Source: Bacteroidetes bacterium UBA7692
GTDB lineage: Bacteria > Bacteroidota > Bacteroidia > Chitinophagales > LD1
DNA length: 14,779 bases
Reading direction: 5' to 3'
NCBI GenBank assembly: GCA_002482725.1
Contig: DLGO01000116.1
Coordinates: 1 to 14,779, forward strand
Under the pieces are notes generated by a model that saw only the letters and a list, made by a program, of their open reading frames with translations, was not told the origin of the DNA and searched no databases. Positions 6,969-13,305 of the stretch are shown piece after piece (position 1 is the first letter of the stretch; each line of letters opens with the position of its first letter). The position numbers and the translations under genes are program-made.

Positions 6969-8225
6969 TTACTCCTCCCCTTCCTGCTTAAGATTAGTAG
7001 GGGTATTCTTCTTGCGCCACTCCGTTGGGGTTAGTCCCGTAGCGTGCTTAAAGAAAGTATTGAAGGTAGACTTCGAATTGAATCCACACTCATAAGCTAT
7101 AGCCACCAGTGTCAGGTGCTCGTATGCAGGGTCAAGCATACGCAGTTTGGTCTCTTCTATGCGGTATTCGTTTATATACTCAAAGAAATTCTTTCCCAAA
7201 TGATTATTGAACAGCATCGTCAACTGGTGCTTGGGTATATTCAGCTTAGCCGACAAGTCCTGGAGCGTAAGCTCAGGATTCAGGAATGGCTTAGCCGATA
7301 ACATATACTGCTGCATTTTCTGCAATTGCTTCGCCTTTTCAGGTGATAGTTCCTGCACCTCTGTTTTAGGTACTGCCGGTGCTGGCACTCCTGTTTCTTC
7401 AGGCTTGGGAGTTTCTATCGGCGGTACGACTGCTTCTGCTAAAGATTCCGGCGCTGTCTCCTCCTGCTTCATATTGGCTATTACATCGCTTACCTTCCTC
7501 CTGTATAGCCCTTCGTCGTCTTCAAACTCGGCTTCGTCCTTAAACAGGTTCGGCTGCTTTATAGCGAAGTAACTTACCGAGTAGGTCATTATCATCAGCC
7601 CTATACTTGGTATCGTTTCCAAACCGGCAGAGTCTGCCCCTGAGAATGCCGAGTAGAACTTCGTGATGAAGTAGATAACGTAGGTAATCAGGAATATAAC
7701 CGAGATGTAGTTCAGCCAAAAAAGCCTGTTGCTCGTGGTGTCGTAAGAGAATACATTGGGCCTTATGGTCTTACGAAACTTCCTCAGGTACCAGAACACC
7801 ATGGCCGTATAAATAACCGAGGTCACCAGAAAGAATGTAGAAATAGAAATACTAAAGGCAAAAGCCTTCAATATAAACCGGTCCTTGAACACAATGAAGT
7901 AAATGGACACCAGCACCAGAAACGGGGCAAAATGCAGTGCTTCCGGTGGCGAGAACTGCTTTTTGGGGTTGATCAGGTACTTAGTATACAAGAAGAGGAA
8001 CGGTCCGAAAGTAAAAGGCACAAGCCCTATTGAAAACTCAGCATCAAAGAACTCCCCGTGTATTTGCTCCGTAGCTATCAACAGAAAGCGGAGAGCTATA
8101 GTAAGCAGCCACAATATCAGTATACGGTCGTGCGTGCGCTTACTACCCTTGGTATAGAACAGAAAGGCAGAGAACACTGCTTGCGACAGGCCTACGTAAC
8201 TTAATATGGTTATACTGTTATTCAT
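6969..8225 (-). CDS. Seven-transmembrane AraC-family transcription regulator
   Basis: The 418-residue protein joins a membrane sensor to a DNA-binding domain. Seven hydrophobic segments lie at about residues 5-25, 34-52, 64-84, 95-113, 119-147, 168-192 and 203-222. A cytoplasmic linker at 230-310 is acidic and rich in Pro, Glu and Ala. The C-terminal AraC domain spans about 315-407, with two helix-turn-helix units (LTLQDLSAKLNIPKHQLTML; LTLVAIAYECGFNSKSTFNT) and the ending FKHATGLTPTEWRKK. This architecture is common in Bacteroidota, but ligands are generally unknown. It is co-oriented with the squalene genes, 48 bp after the DUF2147 gene. A hairpin sits just before its start, so it may be the last gene of that operon and could sense a membrane lipid; this is inference. 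Confidence 0.88.
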   Translation of the reverse strand: MNNSITILSYVGLSQAVFSAFLFYTKGSKRTHDRILILWLLTIALRFLLIATEQIHGEFFDAEFSIGLVPFTFGPFLFLYTKYLINPKKQFSPPEALHFAPFLVLVSIYFIVFKDRFILKAFAFSISISTFFLVTSVIYTAMVFWYLRKFRKTIRPNVFSYDTTSNRLFWLNYISVIFLITYVIYFITKFYSAFSGADSAGLETIPSIGLMIMTYSVSYFAIKQPNLFKDEAEFEDDEGLYRRKVSDVIANMKQEETAPESLAEAVVPPIETPKPEETGVPAPAVPKTEVQELSPEKAKQLQKMQQYMLSAKPFLNPELTLQDLSAKLNIPKHQLTMLFNNHLGKNFFEYINEYRIEETKLRMLDPAYEHLTLVAIAYECGFNSKSTFNTFFKHATGLTPTEWRKKNTPTNLKQEGEE

Positions 8226-8232
8226 TCAAAGC

Positions 8233-8253
8233 GCACCTTGCCGGGCAAGGTGC
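8233..8253 (-). promoter_or_regulatory. Hairpin 7 nt upstream of the AraC start
   Basis: GCACCTTGCC (8233-8242) and GGCAAGGTGC (8244-8253) form a perfect inverted repeat around one base, giving a 9-bp stem with a 3-nt loop. In minus-strand RNA it ends 7 nt before the AraC ATG and is followed only by GCTTTG. It is therefore a poor intrinsic terminator. It could weaken read-through or translation of the regulator. Confidence 0.55.
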
Positions 8254-8273
8254 TAATAAAGGATATTTGTTTA

Positions 8274-8822
8274 CTAAATCTTTTCCCACCTTTTGGTTTT
8301 GCCCAAAATCCTGAACCACCACCAATACCCCTTTACCCACAGGTAACCATCTTCCAGATACATCAATGCATTGTATGTATTGCCGCTTTGGTAGTGGTAT
8401 ATGGAGCCACCAGTCCACTTGGTGCCGCTCTTTTTGCCCATCATGTCTGTTATCATAGTTATACCCACCAGCCTGCGGCTGCGAAGTCGGGCCTCACTAT
8501 TGAATATATCCCTATGCGCCTCACCGTTCTGGTCCACAGAATCGCGCAGCCACACTATTTTGCCAAATACCGAGTTATTCTTTTCGTAAAACTCTATAAT
8601 GGTGCTCTTGTCCTCATTTATCCACTTGCCGTCAAGGTTGGCATGTGCCTGGCCAAAACTGCTAATGGAACAGCAACCTACTGCAAGCAACAGCAGAAAG
8701 CACCTGAGCCTGAGAAAGCCACTCCCTAACTGCCTGCGACTTCCGGTGGCCCTGCCGGAAACCTGTTGTATAACATCCATCTGTTGCTTGTTGTTTCTGT
8801 TCATTTTCAATCTAGGCGGCAT
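8274..8822 (-). CDS. DUF2147-like secreted protein
   Basis: The 182-residue frame resembles the DUF2147 family, small exported beta-rich proteins of unknown function. Matching blocks are LDGKWINEDKSTIIEFYE (63-80), VFGKIVWLRD (85-94), RRLVGITMI (116-124), WTGGSIYHYQSGNTYNA (136-152) and LWVKGY (161-166). A hydrophobic segment at 37-50 (FLRLRCFLLLLAVG) followed by SSFGQA suggests a signal peptide cleaved near residue 59. With the ATG at 8822, which overlaps the epoxidase stop by 11 bp, the n-region is very long. ATGs at 8804 (residue 7) or 8780 (residue 15) give more normal signal peptides; the start is uncertain. The overlap implies translational coupling to the epoxidase gene. Any role in squalene or sterol handling is inference from position. 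Confidence 0.8.
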   Translation of the reverse strand: MPPRLKMNRNNKQQMDVIQQVSGRATGSRRQLGSGFLRLRCFLLLLAVGCCSISSFGQAHANLDGKWINEDKSTIIEFYEKNNSVFGKIVWLRDSVDQNGEAHRDIFNSEARLRSRRLVGITMITDMMGKKSGTKWTGGSIYHYQSGNTYNALMYLEDGYLWVKGYWWWFRILGKTKRWEKI

Positions 8823-10239
8823 TAGCCAATGTCCGCGGCCTCAGTATTTGGCCACACAAGTTTAAGCATATATTCACCACTTTGCTATTGGCTTCGTTCT
8901 TTATAAGTGGACAAATAATGTGAAAGGCATCTGCCAGCATATAGTAGGCCCGTGAAAAATTAGCTGGCCTGTAGCCATTGCTTATCTCTTTGGCCCCGCC
9001 CTTCAGCGCTACGGCAAAGAAGTGCCTGGTAAGCATCGACTTCTCGCTATTAAGCCCCGATAGCAGCGCCACTGGCTCTGCAGCCTGCTTACCACCCTGT
9101 GCCAGGTAATCGAAACAAGCCTTTTTCAATGCATCGTTGCTCATTACATTATATAGTGCGTCGGCCAGTATGTTTACCGTGGCATGCTGCCCGCGCGAAG
9201 CATAAAATGCATCCAGTATAGTAGTCCGTGTTTCTTTCAGCGCTATCTCCTTGTTACCCATCAGCAGCTTGCCTATGGTATGCACATCGCGCAGGGTCAC
9301 TGTCATGCCGCCTCCTGTCAATGGATGGCGCATGTTCAGCGCATCGCCCACTACCACTACCCCGTCCATGGACTTGCTATGGCCCGGCATATAGTGGTTG
9401 GGCATTACTTTAAACTTGCCCTCTGCCACCGCCGCGTCAAATGCCGGTAGCATACCAGCTGTCATTCTCGGCCGCACATGGCTGCTCAGGAATTGGCTCA
9501 GTGCCTCGCCCTTGCGGGGCGCTGCATTTCCGGGAAAGTCTATCAGCAACCGTGATTCCCTGTCCGATATAGGGTAACACAAAAAAGGTGAGCTGTCGGT
9601 AAGGAACACATGCCCGTGAGCAGTATGTGGCAGTTGGCAGTCCTTTAATACCATACCCAGAAAGTACCCCGTTACGGTCTCTTCGCTTTCCGTTACTTCT
9701 ATACGGAACTTAGAGAAGAAACCATCCGATACAATGGTAAGGGTGGCGTCAACACCAACCTGCTCGCCTGTCGCCTTATCAGTAAAAATGATGCCGCCAA
9801 TAGTATGTTCATCCTTGTAAGTGAGTTCTTTTACAGTGCCCTCGTATCTTGTTATGTTGGGGCTATCCGATAGCTCCGTGCGCATGCGCTGCATAAACTT
9901 GCCATTGCGCAGGCCCCTGCCCCTCTCCTCTTCGGGGTAGGCTACATCCAGCTGCTCCCCGTTATATATTATAGAATAGCCAAGTATCTCTTGAGCCTCG
10001 ATGCCGCTTAGCAGCAGCTCCAGTCCCATTTGTTTCAACTGCCTCACGCCATCGGGCTGCAAGAGTTCTCCTACTATTCTGTCCTGTTCGCTCCAATCCC
10101 GCTCTACTATGCAAATGCGGTAGCCGGAATCCTTTAAATAACATGCCAACGAAGCTCCCGCTACCCCGGCACCTATTATGCAGATGTCGTAGGTAGCAGA
10201 ACCACGTTGCTCGTTCGGTTTATCGTATTCAACCATCAT
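8812..10239 (-). CDS. sqmo: Squalene epoxidase (squalene monooxygenase)
   Basis: It is expected to convert squalene to (S)-2,3-oxidosqualene using O2 and FAD. The 475-residue protein has the Rossmann FAD motif GAGVAG at 23-28, the squalene-epoxidase block GELLQPDGV at 57-65, DG motif SDGFFSKFR at 171-179, CYPISDRESR at 221-230, and the hallmark GDALNMRHPLTGGGMTV at 298-314. The C-terminal block CFDYLAQGGK...PVALLSGLN...HFFAVALKG (375-414) aligns from memory with the membrane-associated C-terminus of animal and plant SQLE, which separates it from generic FAD hydroxylases. The eukaryotic N-terminal membrane anchor is missing; the FAD domain starts near residue 16. Met1 and Met2 are adjacent. 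It starts 8 bp after squalene synthase, preceded by AGAAGGGAA, and its stop overlaps the next gene. Confidence 0.92.
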   Translation of the reverse strand: MMVEYDKPNEQRGSATYDICIIGAGVAGASLACYLKDSGYRICIVERDWSEQDRIVGELLQPDGVRQLKQMGLELLLSGIEAQEILGYSIIYNGEQLDVAYPEEERGRGLRNGKFMQRMRTELSDSPNITRYEGTVKELTYKDEHTIGGIIFTDKATGEQVGVDATLTIVSDGFFSKFRIEVTESEETVTGYFLGMVLKDCQLPHTAHGHVFLTDSSPFLCYPISDRESRLLIDFPGNAAPRKGEALSQFLSSHVRPRMTAGMLPAFDAAVAEGKFKVMPNHYMPGHSKSMDGVVVVGDALNMRHPLTGGGMTVTLRDVHTIGKLLMGNKEIALKETRTTILDAFYASRGQHATVNILADALYNVMSNDALKKACFDYLAQGGKQAAEPVALLSGLNSEKSMLTRHFFAVALKGGAKEISNGYRPANFSRAYYMLADAFHIICPLIKNEANSKVVNICLNLCGQILRPRTLANAA

Positions 10240-10247
10240 TTCCCTTC

Positions 10248-11414
10248 TTAGAAAATAACGGGGTTAATCATTTTATCGCCCAATTGGGTTTTTATTTGGT
10301 GTATGTACTGCCACATCTCTACCGGGGTATTGCTGTTGGCTTCCATCTTTTTGGCCAGTTCATTTACCAGCTCCAGCGTAAATGCGCGTACGTCGTTCAT
10401 ATTTGTAGTATCCATAAGTATGCGTGCGGTTAGTCCTTTTCTGATCTTTACATTGCGTTTAAATACCTCCGGGTTATTGTACAGTTCTATCAGGGTAGCC
10501 AGTGCCATCAGCTGCGGTATGGCGCAGAAGCGGAACACTTGTATGTTCTGCAGCTGCTGCAGGTAGGTAATGCAATCCGGAAAATGGCGCAGGGCATCCA
10601 TCACCATGTGGTTCAGCCCGTTTACCGAGCTGGTGCTTTCCGGCATCAGCTTATAGAAGTACAGCTCGCTATGGTGCTTGTCCCATATTTCGTTTGGCCA
10701 GAATATCCTGCCGGCATCATAATCCTCCAGAAAATCCCTCGTTATGTTCGTTTTCTGTAGAAAAAGGCCCATTGAGTTGGATATCGCCAGCTCGTCTTTC
10801 AGCTCTGCTTTCTCCAGGCCCGAGCCCGAAAACAGTCCGCTAAGCCCGTTGCCCACCAGCCCGGCTACATAGTGGCAATACACATCGTAGTCCTGCACCG
10901 TCTGTATTTTGAAGGCATTGTAGTCGGCCATCCCATTGCCCATACGGAAGCAGATGTCGGAAATAACCTCTTTATACTCCTCTTTCAAGCCTATAAATGC
11001 CCTTGTCACCTTGTCGAAATTGGCCAAAAGCAGCTTATAGTCCTCTGTATCGCCTATGCCGTGCAAGCGAAAATCGTGCAGGTAGCAGTATTTATAGAAG
11101 TTGCGCAGGTGCTTGTCCTTTATGGTTTCGTCCAGGCTCATGTCGTCCTCTACTGTATCAAGCCCCCTTAGCACCAGGTAAAAAACTCCAACTGCCTCTT
11201 TCAGTTCCTGTGGCAATTGCTGTATCACTATAGCAAATGAGCGCGATACCTTAGTCAATGCATCAAAGCAAAAGTCCATGTCCGACTTGGTAAGCGCAGA
11301 TATGCCCAGGTCTATTTCGCTATTGCGGTTGTCATTTATGATGCGGAATTTCAGTAACGCTTTTATCTCCGAAGGCTTGGTAGCCAGTTGTATGATTTCT
11401 TTTACTGTTGCCAT
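10248..11414 (-). CDS. sqs: Squalene synthase (farnesyl-diphosphate farnesyltransferase), eukaryotic type
   Basis: It is expected to join two farnesyl diphosphates to presqualene diphosphate and reduce this to squalene with NADPH. Over 388 residues it shows VSRSFAIVIQQLPQEL (56-71), the first Asp-rich motif in FYLVLRGLDTVEDDM (78-92), YCHYVAGLVGNGLSGLF (179-195, Tyr182 matching human Tyr171), LFLQKTNITRDFLED with the second Asp-rich motif (217-231), and VFRFCAIPQLMA (293-304, Phe296 matching human Phe288). These blocks are those of ERG9/FDFT1 rather than the HpnC/HpnD/HpnE route or the shorter bacterial phytoene-synthase-like enzymes. The C-terminal membrane helix of eukaryotic enzymes is absent; the protein ends at GDKMINPVIF. 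It is the first gene of the minus-strand operon, 8 bp before squalene epoxidase. Confidence 0.93.
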   Translation of the reverse strand: MATVKEIIQLATKPSEIKALLKFRIINDNRNSEIDLGISALTKSDMDFCFDALTKVSRSFAIVIQQLPQELKEAVGVFYLVLRGLDTVEDDMSLDETIKDKHLRNFYKYCYLHDFRLHGIGDTEDYKLLLANFDKVTRAFIGLKEEYKEVISDICFRMGNGMADYNAFKIQTVQDYDVYCHYVAGLVGNGLSGLFSGSGLEKAELKDELAISNSMGLFLQKTNITRDFLEDYDAGRIFWPNEIWDKHHSELYFYKLMPESTSSVNGLNHMVMDALRHFPDCITYLQQLQNIQVFRFCAIPQLMALATLIELYNNPEVFKRNVKIRKGLTARILMDTTNMNDVRAFTLELVNELAKKMEANSNTPVEMWQYIHQIKTQLGDKMINPVIF

Positions 11415-11436
11415 TTTCTGTTCGATTTTGTTGGTG

Positions 11437-11463
11437 CAAACCTAGTATACAGGGCATGCACAA
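11437..11463 (-). promoter_or_regulatory. Candidate promoter of the squalene operon
   Basis: On the minus strand TAGGTTTG (11444 to 11437) matches the -7 box TAnnTTTG, and TTG (11463 to 11461) could be the -33 element. The 16-bp spacer is shorter than the usual 19 or so. Transcription would start near 11431, about 17 nt before the squalene synthase ATG. Confidence 0.45.
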
Positions 11464-11482
11464 GGGTATTATCAAAAAATCA

Positions 11483-11518
11483 GGCGTTCGGGTGTACAAA
11501 TTTGTTCATCCGAACGCC
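11483..11518. promoter_or_regulatory. 36-bp near-perfect palindrome upstream of squalene synthase
   Basis: GGCGTTCGG (11483-11491) and CCGAACGCC (11510-11518) flank a central ACAAATTTGT (11496-11505). Only two of the 18 symmetric pairs fail. It lies 20 bp upstream of the candidate -33 element, a fitting place for an operator. Read on the minus strand, the stem is followed by TGATTTTTTG, so it could also be a terminator for transcription arriving from the right. Confidence 0.6.
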
Positions 11519-11639
11519 ATCTACATTGAAAATCAATTACTTAGGAAATTACCGCCGGACGTCCGAAACACGGGAACTTCGTTTATCTGTACAAAACAGC
11601 TAACTATGCCATTTTAAAATACCGTTGTATTACAGATGA

Positions 11640-11669
11640 TAATACATTTTATAATTATAAAATGTATTA
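11640..11669. repeat. 30-bp perfect AT-rich palindrome
   Basis: TAATACATTTTATAA (11640-11654) is followed at once by its exact reverse complement (11655-11669), with no spacer. It lies in the gene-poor region between the squalene operon and the metallopeptidase genes. It could be a protein-binding dyad or a cruciform or hairpin; no gene starts close by. Confidence 0.75.
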
Positions 11670-11909
11670 GAAGAAAAAGTATAGGCTTATCTGCACGTTT
11701 CAGCGTGGTTTTGGGTGATTTATACCATTTGGTTAGGATAAAGTGGATGAACGCCTTAATAATTCTTACGCATGTCATATCATATATGTTTTCGTGACTG
11801 TTACAAATTGATGGAATAAATACATCTGATAGCTACATTCAAAAAATAAAGGCTATTGAAGGGGCATTGTCTAAGATTGTTTTATTAAATGCGGATATCA
11901 CAGGAAGCC
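11670..11909. other. Gene-poor stretch with one coding-like fragment
   Basis: No complete gene is seen. On the plus strand, frame 11798-11941 is open for 47 codons between stops and reads like protein (INTSDSYIQKIKAIEGALSK, then IVLLNADITGSRRHS) but has no ATG. It may be a remnant of a lost gene or chance. Confidence 0.25.
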
Positions 11910-11954
11910 GTAGGCATAGCCTACATTCACTTGCGACGTAGGCAATAGCCTACG
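11910..11954. repeat. Twin hairpins GTAGGC-n-GCCTAC
   Basis: Two near-identical inverted repeats stand side by side: GTAGGC-ATA-GCCTAC at 11910-11924 and CGTAGGC-AATA-GCCTACG at 11937-11954, separated by 12 bp. They resemble a REP-like element or a pair of binding dyads. Confidence 0.65.
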
Positions 11955-11964
11955 CCGAGAGAGC

Positions 11965-12016
11965 GTAAAATTGACATACCTCAACCTTACGTAAAAATTA
12001 ACCTACCTCAACCTTA
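11965..12016. repeat. Imperfect tandem duplication, period about 27 bp
   Basis: TACCTCAACCTTA occurs at 11977-11989 and again at 12004-12016, each preceded by a GTAAAA-rich stretch (11965 and 11991). The right copy encodes the end (YKVEV) of the minus-strand frame below; the left copy repeats KVEV in the same frame after the stop at 11998-12000. This looks like a slippage-type duplication of a gene end. Confidence 0.65.
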
Positions 12017-12174
12017 TATGTATATATGTAATTACCTCCCGTGCATGTTAACTCTAAAATATTTTCATCGAATGTTCGCATATCCCATGAGACCGCTTTT
12101 ATGTTTTGCTGCAAAATTTCCAATTTCATAGTAACGGTATCCAACCTAACCAAATTGGTATCGGCTGATTCTGT
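11998..12174 (-). pseudogene. In-frame continuation of the small membrane protein beyond its stop
   Basis: Directly after the TAA at 12175-12177, the same frame stays open for 58 codons and reads as plausible protein: TESADTNLVRLDTVT, then MKLEILQQNIKAVSWDMRT, then FDENILELTCTGGNYIYTYK and a short end. It stops at 11998-12000. The simplest reading is a gene of about 197 codons broken by one nonsense change. A separate 43-residue product from the ATG at 12129 is possible but less likely, since the residues before that Met also look coding. Confidence 0.45.
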
Positions 12175-12591
12175 TTAACACCATTGTTGCAGAAAGATAG
12201 AATTCTTAAACACATAAAACCAGTCCCCATATATATTCCCTGAGGCCATAGTCGCAGGTTCTGTTTTAATATAGAAGTAGGGCGGGCCAAATCTTACCTC
12301 ACCTGCATACTTGATAAACACCACAGTATTATTATGCCGTATCAATACTGTCCATACATCCGGATTCATTATATCTAATGTTTCCTGCTCATTTGTATAT
12401 ACTCGGTTTCCGATTATCCTATCATAAGCAGATGAAACCAATACTACCAGCATAAAAACCAGACCTAAAAGAATTATTAGTGGCGTTAAGATAACAGCCA
12501 CACTATACAATAAGAGATTCAGCAGGCTACTTTCCGTTTTAGGCAGACGAAGCTTCTTGATTTCCTTTATAGAATAGCGAGAGGGTAACAT
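12175..12591 (-). CDS. Small membrane protein of unknown function, possibly truncated
   Basis: I do not recognise this 138-residue product. A basic N-terminus (SIKEIKKLRLPK) is followed by a long hydrophobic stretch at about 23-54 (LLNLLLYSVAVILTPLI, then ILLGLVFMLVVLV), either one long helix or a short hairpin broken at Pro37. A soluble part of about 80 residues follows, with VWTVLIRHNNTVVFIKYAG and FGPPYFYIKTE, ending FLQQWC. It starts 6 bp after the metallopeptidase stop, so the two are one operon and may work together. The frame continues without a shift past the TAA for 58 codons, so the protein may be the front part of a broken longer gene. Confidence 0.65.
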   Translation of the reverse strand: MLPSRYSIKEIKKLRLPKTESSLLNLLLYSVAVILTPLIILLGLVFMLVVLVSSAYDRIIGNRVYTNEQETLDIMNPDVWTVLIRHNNTVVFIKYAGEVRFGPPYFYIKTEPATMASGNIYGDWFYVFKNSIFLQQWC

Positions 12592-12597
12592 TATAAA

Positions 12598-13296
12598 TCA
12601 AATTGATTTAGATAAATTCGGGCTAAAACTTCCTCTAACCATATCCGCCCACACAGCAGCATAATTATCCGCATAGTTTTCTGATTTAACTTTAGCGGCT
12701 TTGCTCCAATACCGCTTATGGTAACTGTCAATTGAGTGCCCTATTTCGTGTAACAATAATCGCTCAATATGATATTTACAGATACTCTCTTCCGTCCACT
12801 GCAGATACCAGCCACTTCTATCTTCTTTTAATTCGGCAGGAAATTCTTTATAATAATTCAATATTTTACGCAAAGGTTTTTCTTTACCCAGCCTCATTTT
12901 ATTGTCTTTGGGAAAAGGATGAAGTATTATCAAATTAACTCCACCGCCACAAATAAACGCACCCTGAAAAGTATCATGGCTCAGGTAAGCTGACTTCTTG
13001 ACTTTTTGAAGCCAGATATGTGTTAGATGTTTTGTTTGTTCCGCAGGCAAAGCTGCCAATGCTGCTTTTATCTGTTCAGTTGAAACCGGAAAGTAGAAGT
13101 CGCGGGAAGGGTTATCTGTAATGTAAATAGGTAGCTGAGTACCTTTATCAGGTACAGACAAATTATGCTGCCTGTTAAATACTCTGTCTGCAAGCTTTGG
13201 CACAGTGCGCCCTCCGTAAACATCGCCCAGCTTTCGGTTCTTTTTCCATGCGGCATGTTTGGTTGTTTGCATGTAGTGGTTATCGGTATATTTCAA
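12598..13296 (-). CDS. HEXXH-type putative zinc metallopeptidase
   Basis: The 232-residue protein carries HEIGHSID with the zinc motif HEIGH at residues 183-187, preceded by a helix (ICKYHIERLLL). A downstream SENYADNYA at 205-213 offers Glu206 or Asp210 as third zinc ligand. The N-terminal part (LPIYITDNPSRDFYFPVS; GAFICGGGVNLIILHPFP) resembles the beta-sheet lead-in of minimal metallopeptidases, but I do not recognise the family. No signal peptide is seen, so it is probably cytoplasmic. ATGs at 13296 and 13272 (residue 9) are both possible; a -7-like box ending at 13298 would favour the inner one. It leads an operon with the small membrane protein, which may be its anchor, inhibitor or substrate (inference). 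Confidence 0.7.
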   Translation of the reverse strand: MKYTDNHYMQTTKHAAWKKNRKLGDVYGGRTVPKLADRVFNRQHNLSVPDKGTQLPIYITDNPSRDFYFPVSTEQIKAALAALPAEQTKHLTHIWLQKVKKSAYLSHDTFQGAFICGGGVNLIILHPFPKDNKMRLGKEKPLRKILNYYKEFPAELKEDRSGWYLQWTEESICKYHIERLLLHEIGHSIDSYHKRYWSKAAKVKSENYADNYAAVWADMVRGSFSPNLSKSI

Positions 13297-13297
13297 T

Positions 13298-13305
13298 CAA
13301 AACTA
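13298..13305 (-). promoter_or_regulatory. Candidate -7 box of the metallopeptidase operon
   Basis: Minus-strand TAGTTTTG (13305 to 13298) matches TAnnTTTG. No TTG stands at the right distance. If used, transcription would start near 13292, inside the longest frame, and the ATG at 13272 would be the real start with a leader of about 20 nt. Confidence 0.35.

Noticed and set aside
8238..8865. Plus-strand frames of up to 163 codons opposite the DUF2147 gene
   Set aside because: The minus strand carries a recognisable DUF2147 protein with operon-like overlap; the plus frames show no family features.
8812..10239. Generic UbiH-like or geranylgeranyl reductase FAD enzyme
   Set aside because: The NMRHPLTGGGMTV block and the C-terminal CFDYL...HFFAVAL segment are specific to squalene epoxidases.
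11456..11617. Plus-strand frame of 53 codons (MHKGIIKKSGVRVYKFVHPN...)
   Set aside because: It overlaps the squalene promoter and the 36-bp palindrome, which dictates part of its sequence. No start signal or family was seen; kept only as a remote small-protein possibility.
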